Origin: Paenibacillus timonensis | GTDB lineage: Bacteria > Bacillota > Bacilli > Paenibacillales > Paenibacillaceae | DNA: 64,000 nt | Direction of reading: 5' to 3' | Assembly: GCF_009725205.1 (NCBI RefSeq) | Contig: NZ_WNZY01000017.1 | Location: 1 to 64,000 of the forward strand | In this document: one piece after another, positions 24,067 through 36,605 of the stretch | Layout: each line of letters starts with the position of its first letter | How positions within the stretch are numbered: the first letter of the stretch is position 1 | The notes under the pieces: generated by a model | The model's database searches: none | The model's input: the letters and a program-made list of their open reading frames with translations, nothing else | Told to the model about the DNA's origin: nothing | Made by a program: the position numbers and the translations under genes

Positions 24067-24714
24067 CTAATCCGCGTTACCGAAAGAAGCGGGGTCCTTC
24101 CGCCAAGACTGGAGGAGTTCCAGATCTTCCGACTGGATGTCGCCGCGCTTCACGGCAACGTCGATCAGCGCCGTATAGTTGGACAGGGTTTGCAGCGGGA
24201 TGCCCGCATCGGCAAAGGCCTGCACGGCTTTGTCCAACTGATAGCTGAAGATCGCCAATACGGCCAACGGCTCCGCCCCGGCGTCGCGAACGGCTTGCGC
24301 CGCCTTAATCGAGCTGCCGCCGGTGGAGATCAAATCCTCGATGACGACAACCTTTTGCCCCGGTTTGATCAAACCTTCGATTTGATTCTCTTTGCCGTGC
24401 CCCTTGGCCTTATCGCGAATGTAGGCCATCGGCAGGCCCAGCTTCTGCGAAGCGAACGCCGCGTGCGGGATGCCGGCCGTTGCCGTTCCGGCGATCACCT
24501 CGGCATCCGGGTACGTTTCGCGAATTATGGCTGCAAACGATTCAGCGATCAAGTCGCGGATTTCAGGGTACGACATCGTAAGCCGGTTGTCGCAATAAAT
24601 CGGCGACTTGATACCCGAGGTCCATGTGAACGGCTGATGCGGACGGAGCGCCACCGCCCCGATGTCCAGCAGACTTCCAGCGATTTGCGCTTCTACCGAT
24701 TGAGTGTTCGTCAT
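24067..24714 (-). CDS. pyrE: Orotate phosphoribosyltransferase
   Basis: Converts orotate and PRPP to orotidine monophosphate. 215 residues, usual length. PRPP-binding motif VVVIEDLISTGGSSIKAA near 122, flexible-loop residues RDKAKGHGKENQIEG near 100, orotate-binding FTWTSGIKSPIYCDNR near 30. The ATG overlaps the pyrF stop (ATGA) and AAGGAGATG stands before it. Last gene of the pyr operon. Confidence 0.97.
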   Translation of the reverse strand: MTNTQSVEAQIAGSLLDIGAVALRPHQPFTWTSGIKSPIYCDNRLTMSYPEIRDLIAESFAAIIRETYPDAEVIAGTATAGIPHAAFASQKLGLPMAYIRDKAKGHGKENQIEGLIKPGQKVVVIEDLISTGGSSIKAAQAVRDAGAEPLAVLAIFSYQLDKAVQAFADAGIPLQTLSNYTALIDVAVKRGDIQSEDLELLQSWRKDPASFGNAD

Positions 24715-25445
24715 GACAACATCATCTCCTTAATGATCGATTCCGCCGCTTCACGCGGATTTGGGGCAGCAATGATCGGCCGCGCAACGACGATGTAATC
24801 CGTGCCTTGGGCCATCGCCTCGCCTGGTGTCAAAGTGCGCGACTGATCGCCTTGCGGGCTGTTCGCCGGGCGAATTCCCGGCGTCACGGTCAGGAAGGCT
24901 TGTCCGCATTGCGCTTTGATCGCCGTCACCTCAAGAGGCGAAGCGACAACGCCGTCCAGACCGGCTTGGCGGGCCAATTCCGCGTAATGCACAACAGCTC
25001 GCTCCACTTCGCCCGGAATGCCGATTTCCTCGTTCATCACTTGGCGGCTCGTGCTCGTCAGTTGCGTGACCGCGATGATCTTCGGCATCGTCAGCGAACG
25101 GTCGCTCTCCAGCGCGGCCAAAGCCCCCTCCCGGGCCGCTTTCATCATGTCCAGCCCGCCTCCGGCATGCACGTTAAACAGATCCACGCCTAGCTTCGTG
25201 ACACTGTTTGCCCCGCCCTTGACCGTGTTCGGGATGTCATGCATTTTCACGTCTAGAAAAACGGAGTACCCCCGCTGCTTCAATTCGCGGATCAATTCTG
25301 GACCAGCCGCGTAAAACAGCTGCAGCCCCACCTTCATGTAACAAGGGATCCCCTCCAGCTCCTTCAGCAGCTTCCGCGCCTGATCCGCATCGGGGAAGTC
25401 CAGGCCGACGATCAGTTTCCCTGCCGCATCTTCAAACGAACGCAA
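24711..25445 (-). CDS. pyrF: Orotidine 5'-phosphate decarboxylase
   Basis: Decarboxylates OMP to UMP, last step of the pathway. 244 residues from the chosen start. Catalytic DVKMHDIPNTV near 65 holds the Lys-Asp array; KLIVGLDFPDA at the N-terminus binds ligand; VTPGIRPAN and GTDYIVVARPII form the phosphate site. TTG 25445 is taken as the start because AGGAGAG is 6-7 bases upstream. An in-frame ATG at 25484 would add 13 unusual residues and lies inside a long palindrome. The gap to carB is 115 bases and holds that hairpin. Confidence 0.94.
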   Translation of the reverse strand: MRSFEDAAGKLIVGLDFPDADQARKLLKELEGIPCYMKVGLQLFYAAGPELIRELKQRGYSVFLDVKMHDIPNTVKGGANSVTKLGVDLFNVHAGGGLDMMKAAREGALAALESDRSLTMPKIIAVTQLTSTSRQVMNEEIGIPGEVERAVVHYAELARQAGLDGVVASPLEVTAIKAQCGQAFLTVTPGIRPANSPQGDQSRTLTPGEAMAQGTDYIVVARPIIAAPNPREAAESIIKEMMLS

Positions 25446-25469
25446 ATCCGCTCTCCTCCATTCATGCTT

Positions 25470-25500
25470 GCGGCTCCGAAGCATGATGCTTCCGAGCCGC
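25470..25500. repeat. 31-bp palindrome between carB and pyrF
   Basis: Arms of 15 bases, GCGGCTCCGAAGCAT and ATGCTTCCGAGCCGC, around one central base; 14 of 15 positions pair. As RNA it forms a strong hairpin without a T run, 25 bases before the pyrF start codon. It could act in mRNA stability or in translation of pyrF. Confidence 0.7.
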
Positions 25501-25560
25501 CGCTTAATGTTTCGTTTTACCCAGCTTCGTGATCAAAAGTCGATTTTTGAACTTCCTCGT

Positions 25561-28773
<3,213 letters not shown>

Positions 28774-28777
28774 AGGT

Positions 28778-29914
28778 TTACAGTTCTCCTTTCGCAGCGG
28801 CCATCAGTTTGGCTTGGCGGGGCTTTTGCGGGTTCTGCCGCTTATGTTCGCGGATCATCTCAATGAACCGGTCGAACAAGTAGCTGTTGTCGTAAGGTCC
28901 CGGAGCCGCCTCCGGATGATATTGGACAGAAAAGGCCGGATATTTCTTATGCTTAAGTCCTTCGATCGTTTTGTCATTATTGTTGATATGCGTCACTTCC
29001 AGCTCCGTGCCGTCAATGGACGCTTCGTTTACGGTGTAGCCGTGGTTTTGCGACGTAATGTAGCAGCGGCCGGACTCCAGCTCCTTGACGGGATGGTTAC
29101 CGCCGCGATGGCCGAATTTCAGCTTCTCCGTATCGGCGCCGCAAGCCAAGGCGAACAGCTGGTGGCCCAGGCAAATCCCAAAAATCGGATACTCACCGAG
29201 CAGCTCGGCGATCATCTCCGCGGCGTAAGGAACGTCTTTCGGGTCCCCAGGTCCGTTGGACAGTTGGATGCCGTCCGGGTGAAGGCGGCGGATTTCGTCC
29301 GCGGTCGTGTTATGCGGCACGATCACTACATCGCAATCGCGTTTGTTCAGCTCGCGCAGAATCCCGCTTTTTGCGCCGAAGTCGACCAGCACGATCCGTT
29401 CCTTGGATCCCGGACTACTGTATACATGATGCGTTGAAGTTTGCGCGACTTGATTGCGCAACTCGGCAATGCTGGTGGCCAGCATCATTTCCTTTAACTC
29501 GTCGAGCGATTTCGCCGAGGTGGTCAGAATTCCTCTCATCGTTCCCTGATGGCGGATAAGGCGCGTCAGCATGCGCGTATCGATGTCGGTAATGCCGGGA
29601 ATGCCGTATTCCTTGAGCAGGTCACCCAAATTGTATTGGGCCCGCCAGTTGCTTGGGGTCGGTTCATAGCGGCGAACCACAAAGCCGTGAATCGATGGTG
29701 CAACGGATTCAAAGTCGTCGCGCGAAATGCCATAGTTCCCGATCAGCGGATACGTCATCGTGACGATTTGCCCGCAGTAAGAAGGATCGGACAGCACCTC
29801 TTGGTACCCCGTAATTCCCGTATTAAAAACGACCTCCCCCGTCTTTTCCCCTTCCGCTCCAAATGAGGTTCCGGTAAACAGCGTGCCGTCTTCCAACAAT
29901 AGTCTTGCCTGCAT
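28778..29914 (-). CDS. carA: Carbamoyl-phosphate synthase small subunit
   Basis: Glutaminase subunit of carbamoyl-phosphate synthase, 378 residues. N-terminal CPSase domain ([34 protein letters not shown]) and C-terminal class I amidotransferase with nucleophile Cys in [15 protein letters not shown] near 240 and the His/Glu pair in [13 protein letters not shown] near 330. AAAGGAG before ATG 29914. Probably channels ammonia to CarB, encoded next. Confidence 0.97.
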   Translation of the reverse strand: MQARLLLEDGTLFTGTSFGAEGEKTGEVVFNTGITGYQEVLSDPSYCGQIVTMTYPLIGNYGISRDDFESVAPSIHGFVVRRYEPTPSNWRAQYNLGDLLKEYGIPGITDIDTRMLTRLIRHQGTMRGILTTSAKSLDELKEMMLATSIAELRNQVAQTSTHHVYSSPGSKERIVLVDFGAKSGILRELNKRDCDVVIVPHNTTADEIRRLHPDGIQLSNGPGDPKDVPYAAEMIAELLGEYPIFGICLGHQLFALACGADTEKLKFGHRGGNHPVKELESGRCYITSQNHGYTVNEASIDGTELEVTHINNNDKTIEGLKHKKYPAFSVQYHPEAAPGPYDNSYLFDRFIEMIREHKRQNPQKPRQAKLMAAAKGEL

Positions 29915-29966
29915 CCTGCAGCACTCCTTTATCCATAAGCTGAATTACTATATTCACATCCGCCCA

Positions 29967-31274
29967 TTAACGGGCTAGTTCGAGCGCGTCGTTCCATACC
30001 AGCTTCCCTTTGACGATCGTTGCGACAGGCCAGCCTTTTAGATCCCACCCCGTAAATGGGGTGTTCCGCCCTTTCGAGGCAAAAGCCGCCGGATCAACCG
30101 TTCGTTCCGCGTTCAGATCCACGATCGTCAGGTCGGCTGGAGCTCCCGATACCAACCGTCCCGCTTCCAAGCCGAACACACGGGCCGGATCCGCCGTCAT
30201 CCGCTGCACCAGCATCGCCAGGCTCCAGCGACCCGTGGCCACGAACTTCGTGTACAGCAGCGGGAAGGCCGTCTCGAAACCCACGATGCCAAACGGCGCT
30301 TGCTGCATGCCTTTCGCTTTCTCCTCTTCGCTATGCGGGGCATGGTCGGTTACGACAATATCGAGCGTGCCGTCTTCCAACGCAGCGATGCATGCTTCGA
30401 CATCTCGGCGCGAACGCAGCGGTGGATTCATTTTCCAGTTGGCATCAAGGCCCGGAATATCCTCTTCGGACAAAATCAGATGGTGAGGGCATACCTCCGC
30501 AGTGACGTTGATGCCGATTTGCTTCGCTTGGCGGATCAGCCTAATCGACTGCTCTGTGCTTACGTGGCACACATGGTAGTGAACCCCGGTCGCTTCCGCG
30601 AGCAAAATATCCCGCCCGACATGAATCGCCTCCGATTCATTCGGAATTCCCTTTAGACCATGCTTTCGGGCGAATTCCCCTTCAGCCACCGGTGCTCCTT
30701 CCACAAGCGAATTGTCTTCGCAGTGGGCGATCACTGGCATCCCCAGTGAGGCTGCCTGCCGCATTGCATCCTTCATCATCTGTGCGTTCTGCACGCCGAC
30801 GCCGTCGTCGGTAAAGCCGATGGCCCCGGCGTCTTTCAAGGCCGCGAAGTCGGTCAGCTCCCGGCCAAGCTCGCTTTTAGTGATGGCCGCATAAGGCAGC
30901 ACATTCACCAATCCGGCTTCTGTGGCCTTCTGTAACACAAACCGTACGGTATCCGGGTTGTCGGTCACCGGCCGAGTGTTCGGCATACAGGCGATCGTGG
31001 TAAATCCGCCTTGAGCTGCTGACCTTGAGCCGGTTTCGATCGTCTCTTTATGCTCGAACCCCGGTTCACGCAAATGAACGTGCATATCGATAAATCCCGG
31101 AGTGACCAGTCTGCCGCCGGCATCGATGACCTGGGTCCCGGCTTCTGCGTTTGCCTGACCAAGTTGCCCTGCTTTCTCAACCTTGGCGATGACTCCGTCT
31201 TCGATCGTGATTTGAGATAACTCTTGCTCCTCTAGTTCGTTTAAGATGTTGGCATTGATAATGACAAGCCGCAT
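29967..31274 (-). CDS. pyrC: Dihydroorotase
   Basis: Cyclises carbamoyl aspartate to dihydroorotate. 435 residues, type I dihydroorotase as in Bacillus. Zinc ligands: HxH in PGFIDMHVHLREPG near 58, His in CEDNSLV/VIAHCEDN near 180, His in HVCHVSTEQS near 233, Asp in IVTDHAPHSEEEK near 310. The bridging residue is Asp in the FTDDGVGVQ loop. Ribosome site GGGGGAT before ATG 31274. 81 bases separate it from pyrB, with no clear signal. Confidence 0.97.
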   Translation of the reverse strand: MRLVIINANILNELEEQELSQITIEDGVIAKVEKAGQLGQANAEAGTQVIDAGGRLVTPGFIDMHVHLREPGFEHKETIETGSRSAAQGGFTTIACMPNTRPVTDNPDTVRFVLQKATEAGLVNVLPYAAITKSELGRELTDFAALKDAGAIGFTDDGVGVQNAQMMKDAMRQAASLGMPVIAHCEDNSLVEGAPVAEGEFARKHGLKGIPNESEAIHVGRDILLAEATGVHYHVCHVSTEQSIRLIRQAKQIGINVTAEVCPHHLILSEEDIPGLDANWKMNPPLRSRRDVEACIAALEDGTLDIVVTDHAPHSEEEKAKGMQQAPFGIVGFETAFPLLYTKFVATGRWSLAMLVQRMTADPARVFGLEAGRLVSGAPADLTIVDLNAERTVDPAAFASKGRNTPFTGWDLKGWPVATIVKGKLVWNDALELAR

Positions 31275-31355
31275 GCTTTAATCCCCCCGCTGATTTGAGT
31301 ACGTACCGAAAAACGTCCATCGACCGTCTTGCAGCCTCTACTACTCCGCTATCGC

Positions 31356-32267
31356 TTACAGCAAAGCGCGTTCCATAACCGCCATGCGAATCGGAACCCC
31401 GTTTTGCATCTGCTTAAAAATTCGGGATTGCGGATGTTCCACCACCGCATCGTCGATCTCCACGCCCCGGTTCACCGGAGCTGGATGCATGATCAGCGCA
31501 TGCGGCGCAAGCGCTGCGGCCCGTTCTTCCGTCAAGCCGTATTGCAAGCGGTATTCTTCGGCCGACTTGATCAGCCCGTCTGTATGGCGTTCCAACTGTA
31601 CTCGCAGCATCATGACCACATCGGCACAAAGCGCTTCGTCCATCGGAATGTAAGATGCGTGCGTACTCAGTTCCGGCGCTTGCATATTCTCCGGCGCGCA
31701 GAGCTTCACTTCGGCGCCGAATTTCTGCAACGCCCACAAATTGGAGCGAGCGACCCGGCTATGCTTGATATCTCCGATAATCGACACTTTTAGTCCGCTG
31801 AGTTCTCCGAAGTGTTGTTTCATCGTATATAGATCCAGCAACGCTTGCGTCGGATGCTCGTTATTGCCGTCGCCGGCATTAACCAGCGGCACCGATACCC
31901 GCTTGGCTAGTTCCTCCAGCATACCGATGGGCTTCAGCCGGATCACGCCGGCGTCGATCCCCATGGATTCCAGCGTGCGGACGGTATCGTATATCGATTC
32001 GCCCTTCTCCACGCTGGAAGCGGCTGCCGCGAAGTTGAGCACCTGAGCGCCTAACCGTTTCTCCGCCATCTCGAAGGAGAAGCGGGTGCGCGTACTATTT
32101 TCAAAAAACATATTTGCGACGAAGTGATCCTTCAGCACCGGGATCATCTTCTCTTCCTTTGCATCCCAGTAGGCCGCTCGGTCGAGGATCGCGGAAATTT
32201 CCGCCGCACTCAAATCCTTTAGTCCGAGAAGGCTACGTTCCTTCACAGCGGTTGCCGTCAGCGCCAT
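31356..32267 (-). CDS. pyrB: Aspartate carbamoyltransferase catalytic subunit
   Basis: Condenses carbamoyl phosphate with aspartate. 303 residues, no regulatory PyrI partner, as usual in Firmicutes. Carbamoyl-phosphate loop FFENSTRTRFSFE near 55, 80s loop AASSVEKGESIYDT, HPTQALLDLYT near 135, GDIKHSRVARSN near 160, HPAPVNRGVEI near 265. ATG 32267 is chosen: GGAGGGG lies at the end of pyrR and only one base separates the pyrR stop from this ATG. A longer reading from 32318 would overlap pyrR by 50 bases. Confidence 0.96.
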   Translation of the reverse strand: MALTATAVKERSLLGLKDLSAAEISAILDRAAYWDAKEEKMIPVLKDHFVANMFFENSTRTRFSFEMAEKRLGAQVLNFAAAASSVEKGESIYDTVRTLESMGIDAGVIRLKPIGMLEELAKRVSVPLVNAGDGNNEHPTQALLDLYTMKQHFGELSGLKVSIIGDIKHSRVARSNLWALQKFGAEVKLCAPENMQAPELSTHASYIPMDEALCADVVMMLRVQLERHTDGLIKSAEEYRLQYGLTEERAAALAPHALIMHPAPVNRGVEIDDAVVEHPQSRIFKQMQNGVPIRMAVMERALL

Positions 32268-32268
32268 C

Positions 32269-32841
<573 letters not shown>

Positions 32842-32870
32842 TCACCTTGCATCGTCCGTGATAGGCGCAT

Positions 32871-32905
32871 AAAAAAACTCCTTGCCGGAAATCCAGGCAA
32901 GGAGT
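32871..32905 (-). terminator. PyrR-controlled attenuator terminator
   Basis: Minus strand ACTCCTTGCC / GGCAAGGAGT stem followed by a T run. Its 5' arm can pair instead with GGCAAGG at 33001-33007 to form the antiterminator. Confidence 0.9.
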
Positions 32906-32907
32906 CT

Positions 32908-33021
32908 TTAGCCACAGTTATACTATGACTGTCATGTAGGTCTTGGGTATATGGTTCCGCCACAAAGAAGCGAAGTCCGCCCAATTCCCCATTCACGTTA
33001 CCTTGCCAGCCTCACGGGACT
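32908..33021 (-). promoter_or_regulatory. PyrR-binding leader of the pyr operon
   Basis: The PyrR binding loop AGTCCCGTGAGGCT lies at 33008-33021 on the minus strand and fits the consensus ARUCCNGNGAGGYU. Directly 3' of it, GGCAAGG (33001-33007) can pair with CCTTGCC of the terminator. This is the classic anti-antiterminator, antiterminator and terminator set. Only one copy exists in the operon; pyrR and pyrB abut, leaving no room for the second site known from Bacillus. Confidence 0.92.
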
Positions 33022-33063
33022 GAATTAAAGGTGCTTATGGTTTACATGAATTATGACAGAATG

Positions 33064-33092
33064 AGGCTAGCCTGTCAAGACACCCAACCCAG
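33064..33092 (-). promoter_or_regulatory. pyr operon promoter
   Basis: Minus strand TTGAAT (33087-33092), 17-bp spacer, TATAAT (33064-33069). Transcription would start near 33056, giving a leader of about 240 bases. Confidence 0.78.
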
Positions 33093-33099
33093 TTCATAC

Positions 33100-33477
33100 A
33101 TCCCCAATGCTGAGGTTTATTCCAACTCCCTTTGAAAGCCTGCTGTGTTGATGATTGTTTATAATTATACATAGTATGTTATATTTATTCAACCCTGAGT
33201 TTTGTCGGCTTATCCGCATTGAATCGCTATATTCCCTTTAGTATTCGCCTGATCATTTTGTATGTTTCTATTGTTAACACGCATATTTAACCAATATGTC
33301 AGGTAAAGATTAGGCAGCAGCAGATCAGTACTACCTAAACTCGATTGGCGAGACATCTTGTACTAATACCTTTTTCTCTTCCTCGTCGCCAACTTCAGCC
33401 ACTGAACGAAAGGGATAATCGTGAAAAGGTGGCAACAAGGACAACCCCGGCAATTCGGCGGGCAATTAGACAAAACA
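33100..33477. other. Intergenic region upstream of pyr operon
   Basis: Apart from the upstream side of the pyr promoter, I see no gene, repeat or clear signal between about 33100 and the dapL terminator. It is AT-rich up to about 33350 and then more GC-rich. Confidence 0.4.
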
Positions 33478-33513
33478 GAAAAACCGCCCCTCGGGCATAA
33501 ACCCTTGGAGCGG
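33478..33513 (-). terminator. Terminator of dapL
   Basis: Minus strand CCGCTCC ... GGGGCGG stem with an inner GGG/CCC and a T run, 20 bases after the dapL stop. Confidence 0.8.
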
Positions 33514-33533
33514 CTTGGTTAGTAAGTCGTCGG

Positions 33534-34787
33534 TTAGAATATGAACTTCAAGTCGCCGAGACGGCGTTTGATTTCGGAAATAACGCGATGCTCTTCGTCC
33601 TCGCCGTCGGCGATGAACGTGACGGAGAAACGGACGTAATGCCCCGCATCGTCCCACGGCACCGTGGAAATCAGCTTCTCACGGATCAAAAACTGCGAAA
33701 AATCTTCGGCCGTCGCAAATGTCGGTCCGCCTTCCACGCCTTTCGGCGCTTCAACGTAGAGGAAAAACGATCCCTTTGGCTTCTTCGCGTTGAAGCCCAA
33801 ATCATTCAGCGCGCTCACCAGCAGTTCGTGACGGCGCGAGTATTTGGCAGCGATCCGCTCCGTAATCTCCGGATGGGCAAGCCCATAAGCGGCTGCTTTT
33901 TGAATCGCAATGAATTGACCCGAATCGTTGTTGTCCTTCACGTCGCTGAACGCCTTAACAACCAGCGGGTTCCCGGCCACAAATCCGATTCTCCACCCCG
34001 TCATGTTGTACGACTTGGACAACGAGTGCAGCTCGACGCCCACATCCTTCGCACCTGGGACGGAAAGGAAACTTAGCGGCTTCAGCCCATCATAGGTTAA
34101 TGCCGCATAAGGCGCGTCATGTACGATGACAACTTGATATTTCTTCGCCCAATCCACCACTTTGGCAAAAAACTCTCTTGTCGCGCTCGCACCCGTCGGA
34201 TTGTTCGGATAATTCAAATACAGCAGTTTGGCCTTACGGGCGATCTCTTCCGGAATCGCATCCAGATCCGGCAGGAAATCGTTCTCTTCGGTCAACTGCA
34301 CCGTATAAACCTCGCCGCCGAGGTACTTCGTGTGCGTTCCAATGATCGGGTAACCCGGTACGGTCATAATCGTGATATCGCCGGGATTGATGAAGCAGGA
34401 AGGCAGCATGGCAATCGCCGGTTTCGAGCCGATCGAGTGCACGACCTCTGCGACGGGATCAATGCCTTCGACGCCAAATACATCATGGAGGTACTTCGCT
34501 GCCGCCTCCTTGAACTCAGCAATCCCGTTGTCGGCATAACCACGGTTCTCGCGTTTGGCCGCTTCCTCCGCCAGCTTGGCCACGATACCGGCATCAGCCA
34601 TGTCATCCGGCTCACCGACGCCCATATCGATCAGCTCGACCTCGGGGAAATCCTTCTTCGCCGCCGCTTTAGCCCGTTTGATTTTCTCAAATTTATAAAT
34701 AGCGGTGTCTTTGCCGTAATTCGCCCCGCCAATGCGTTCCGCAAATTGTTGTTGAATATAGGTTTCTTGTCCGTTCAGCGTACTCAT
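33534..34787 (-). CDS. dapL: LL-diaminopimelate aminotransferase
   Basis: PLP enzyme converting tetrahydrodipicolinate directly to LL-diaminopimelate with glutamate, thus bypassing the acyl-intermediate steps of lysine and peptidoglycan precursor synthesis. 417 residues, class I/II aminotransferase: IDMGVGEPDDMAD near 53, GYADNGIAEFKEAAAKYL, NYPNNPTGASATREFF near 195, HDAPYAALTYDG, PLP lysine in LHSLSKSYNMTGWRIGF near 258. It stands alone, with no other dap genes here. Identification rests on overall likeness to the DapL group; MalY- or AspC-type enzymes are less likely. Confidence 0.88.
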   Translation of the reverse strand: MSTLNGQETYIQQQFAERIGGANYGKDTAIYKFEKIKRAKAAAKKDFPEVELIDMGVGEPDDMADAGIVAKLAEEAAKRENRGYADNGIAEFKEAAAKYLHDVFGVEGIDPVAEVVHSIGSKPAIAMLPSCFINPGDITIMTVPGYPIIGTHTKYLGGEVYTVQLTEENDFLPDLDAIPEEIARKAKLLYLNYPNNPTGASATREFFAKVVDWAKKYQVVIVHDAPYAALTYDGLKPLSFLSVPGAKDVGVELHSLSKSYNMTGWRIGFVAGNPLVVKAFSDVKDNNDSGQFIAIQKAAAYGLAHPEITERIAAKYSRRHELLVSALNDLGFNAKKPKGSFFLYVEAPKGVEGGPTFATAEDFSQFLIREKLISTVPWDDAGHYVRFSVTFIADGEDEEHRVISEIKRRLGDLKFIF

Positions 34788-34814
34788 ATCAGACGTCCAT
34801 CTCCTTTGTATACA

Positions 34815-34890
34815 TTAAAAAATCCATTCTCGAATGGTTCGAACTCGCACTTTAAATATGCAGGAATTCGGCCCATTTAGAGAATGGATT
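34815..34890 (-). terminator. Terminator-like structure between rluD-family gene and dapL
   Basis: Minus strand arms AATCCATTCTC (34880-34890) and GAGAATGGATT (34821-34831) pair perfectly over 11 bp; the second arm runs into TTTT. The 48-base loop holds GTGCGAGTTC, a fragment also found in the repeat copy at 46228-46351. It may end the lspA-rluD transcript or act in the dapL leader. Confidence 0.45.
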
Positions 34891-34955
34891 AATCACCTGA
34901 TCGTTTGTACTTTTTGATCAAGCTGTCTCCTGGAGGTGAACAATTGAATGGTTGC

Positions 34956-35903
34956 TTAACGGTTTCGGAGCGATTGCAGCACCGCTTCCATATCTGCAGG
35001 AATTGGAGCGCTGAATTCTAAATAACGCCCATCGTCAGGGTGTTCAAACCCTAATACGGCGGCGTGCAACGCTTGTCCGTCCATCTTGATTCCTTTGCTG
35101 CGGCCATATAGCGGGTCTCCCACCAACGGATGGCCAATGAACTTCATATGAACCCGAATTTGATGCGTTCGACCGGTTTCCAGCTTGAGCTCAAGCAGTG
35201 TATAGTCCCCGAACCGTTCAACGACTTGAAAATGCGTCACCGCCTGTTTGCTGTTCCGTTCGATCACCGTGTACATTTTGCGGTCATGGGGATCGCGGCC
35301 GATCGGTGCATCCACCGTTCCTTGATCATGGCTGACATTGCCGTGCACCAGGGCATAATATTTCCGTGTCACGCTGTGTGCTTTGAGCTGAGCTGCCAAC
35401 GAGGCATGCGCCTTATCGTTCTTGGCTGCCATAATCAGCCCTGACGTGTCCTTATCGATGCGATGCACGATACCGGGCCGGAGCTCGCCATTGATCCCCG
35501 ATAAGTCCTTGCAGTGGTACATCAAGGCGTTGACGAGTGTGCCGGAAGAATGACCCGGCGCAGGATGCACAACCATGCCTCGCGGCTTGTTAACGACGAT
35601 GGCATCCCCGTCTTCATAATAAATATCGAGCGGAATGTTCTCCGGCTCGATTTCCGCAGGTTCTGCCTCGGGTATGGTCAATTCCACTCGATCGCCTTCT
35701 GCCAGCTTGTAATTCGCTTTGACCGGCGCATCGTTTACGACCAGGTTCCCCGCTTCAATCCACAATTGAATCTGGCTGCGGGAGACGTCCTCTCCCAGCA
35801 GCGTTTTTGCATATTTATCGATTCGCTCTTTCGCGTCGGCCGATCCAGCCACCCACTCGAGCTTCTCTTCTTCGAATTCCTCTGACATTTTGTTCAAACT
35901 CAT
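34956..35903 (-). CDS. RluD-family 23S rRNA pseudouridine synthase
   Basis: 315 residues: N-terminal S4 RNA-binding domain (about 20-85, ERIDKYAKTLLGEDVSRSQIQLWIEAGNLVVN) and an RsuA/RluD catalytic domain with the catalytic Asp in GIVHRIDKDTSGLIMAAKN near 145, plus ETGRTHQIRVHMKFIGHPLVGDPLYG near 245. It is the YlyB orthologue by position next to lspA. Expected to make pseudouridines in the large-subunit rRNA. The start overlaps the lspA stop (ATGA); an in-frame ATG five codons later is also possible. Confidence 0.93.
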   Translation of the reverse strand: MSLNKMSEEFEEEKLEWVAGSADAKERIDKYAKTLLGEDVSRSQIQLWIEAGNLVVNDAPVKANYKLAEGDRVELTIPEAEPAEIEPENIPLDIYYEDGDAIVVNKPRGMVVHPAPGHSSGTLVNALMYHCKDLSGINGELRPGIVHRIDKDTSGLIMAAKNDKAHASLAAQLKAHSVTRKYYALVHGNVSHDQGTVDAPIGRDPHDRKMYTVIERNSKQAVTHFQVVERFGDYTLLELKLETGRTHQIRVHMKFIGHPLVGDPLYGRSKGIKMDGQALHAAVLGFEHPDDGRYLEFSAPIPADMEAVLQSLRNR

Positions 35904-36418
35904 ACGTTTTCCTCATGCCCCTGATGGGCTGCGGCTTGCTTCTCTCGACGGATTTCCAACAGCGAATCCAAAATGATCAGGGCAACACCGACAACAATGC
36001 AGGAATCCGCAACATTAAAAATCGGAAAGGTATACGTCCCGAAATTGAACATCAGAAAATCGACGACTTCCCCACTGACAGCACGATCCAGGAAGTTGCC
36101 GATCGCCCCGCCGAGGACCAGGGACAATGCAACCGGCAGAAGCTTGTTTGGTTGTTTTCTTACTTTAAGCAAATACCAGACAATCCCTACTACCACAACC
36201 GTGGTCACCACGATAAAAAACCAGCGTTGATCCTGCAAAATGCCAAACGCTGCGCCGCGGTTCCGATGGGAGGTAATGATAAAGAAGTCGCCGATCACCG
36301 GAATCTGTTCCCCGATCGTAAGTCCGGTCGCAATCCAATATTTCGTGCCTTGATCCACCAGAAAAACGATTAATGCAATCAAAAAATATACCACGCGGTC
36401 AGTCACCTCGTTTTTCAT
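35900..36418 (-). CDS. lspA: Lipoprotein signal peptidase (signal peptidase II)
   Basis: Membrane aspartyl protease that cuts lipoprotein signal peptides before the lipidated Cys. 172 residues, four membrane helices. Conserved segments: FLVDQGTKYWI, HRNRGAAFGILQ near 52, and the two catalytic Asp in GAIGNFLDRAVSGEVVDF (near 111) and FNVADSCIVVG (near 135). The ribosome site sits in a hairpin. Several lipoproteins in this window (hydrolase, adaptor, solute-binding protein) would be its clients. Coupled to the rluD-family gene. Confidence 0.96.
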   Translation of the reverse strand: MKNEVTDRVVYFLIALIVFLVDQGTKYWIATGLTIGEQIPVIGDFFIITSHRNRGAAFGILQDQRWFFIVVTTVVVVGIVWYLLKVRKQPNKLLPVALSLVLGGAIGNFLDRAVSGEVVDFLMFNFGTYTFPIFNVADSCIVVGVALIILDSLLEIRREKQAAAHQGHEENV

Positions 36419-36420
36419 TT

Positions 36421-36443
36421 CCTGCCCGCAACTAAGCGGCAGG
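36421..36443 (-). promoter_or_regulatory. Hairpin over the lspA ribosome site
   Basis: CCTGCCGC ... GCGGGCAGG (minus strand, one bulge) forms a stem whose 3' arm contains the AGGA ribosome site two bases before the lspA ATG. It could lower or regulate translation. Confidence 0.5.
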
Positions 36444-36605
36444 ATATTCCTCTTCTAAGCCTTGTTTATTGTAGCACAGCCGGAAATGACCCGTCCATGC
36501 GCGAAAGGATTTTCCTTAGGTATTTCGTCATGGTTCTGCACAAAATACCGCTAGAGGAGACGTTTCAAACAACCGCTCTAGACACAGAAAGGAAGGAGCA
36601 ACCTT

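Noticed and set aside
34788-34955. Lysine riboswitch before dapL
   Set aside because: The leader is too short and lacks the lysine-riboswitch core; only a simple long-loop stem is seen.
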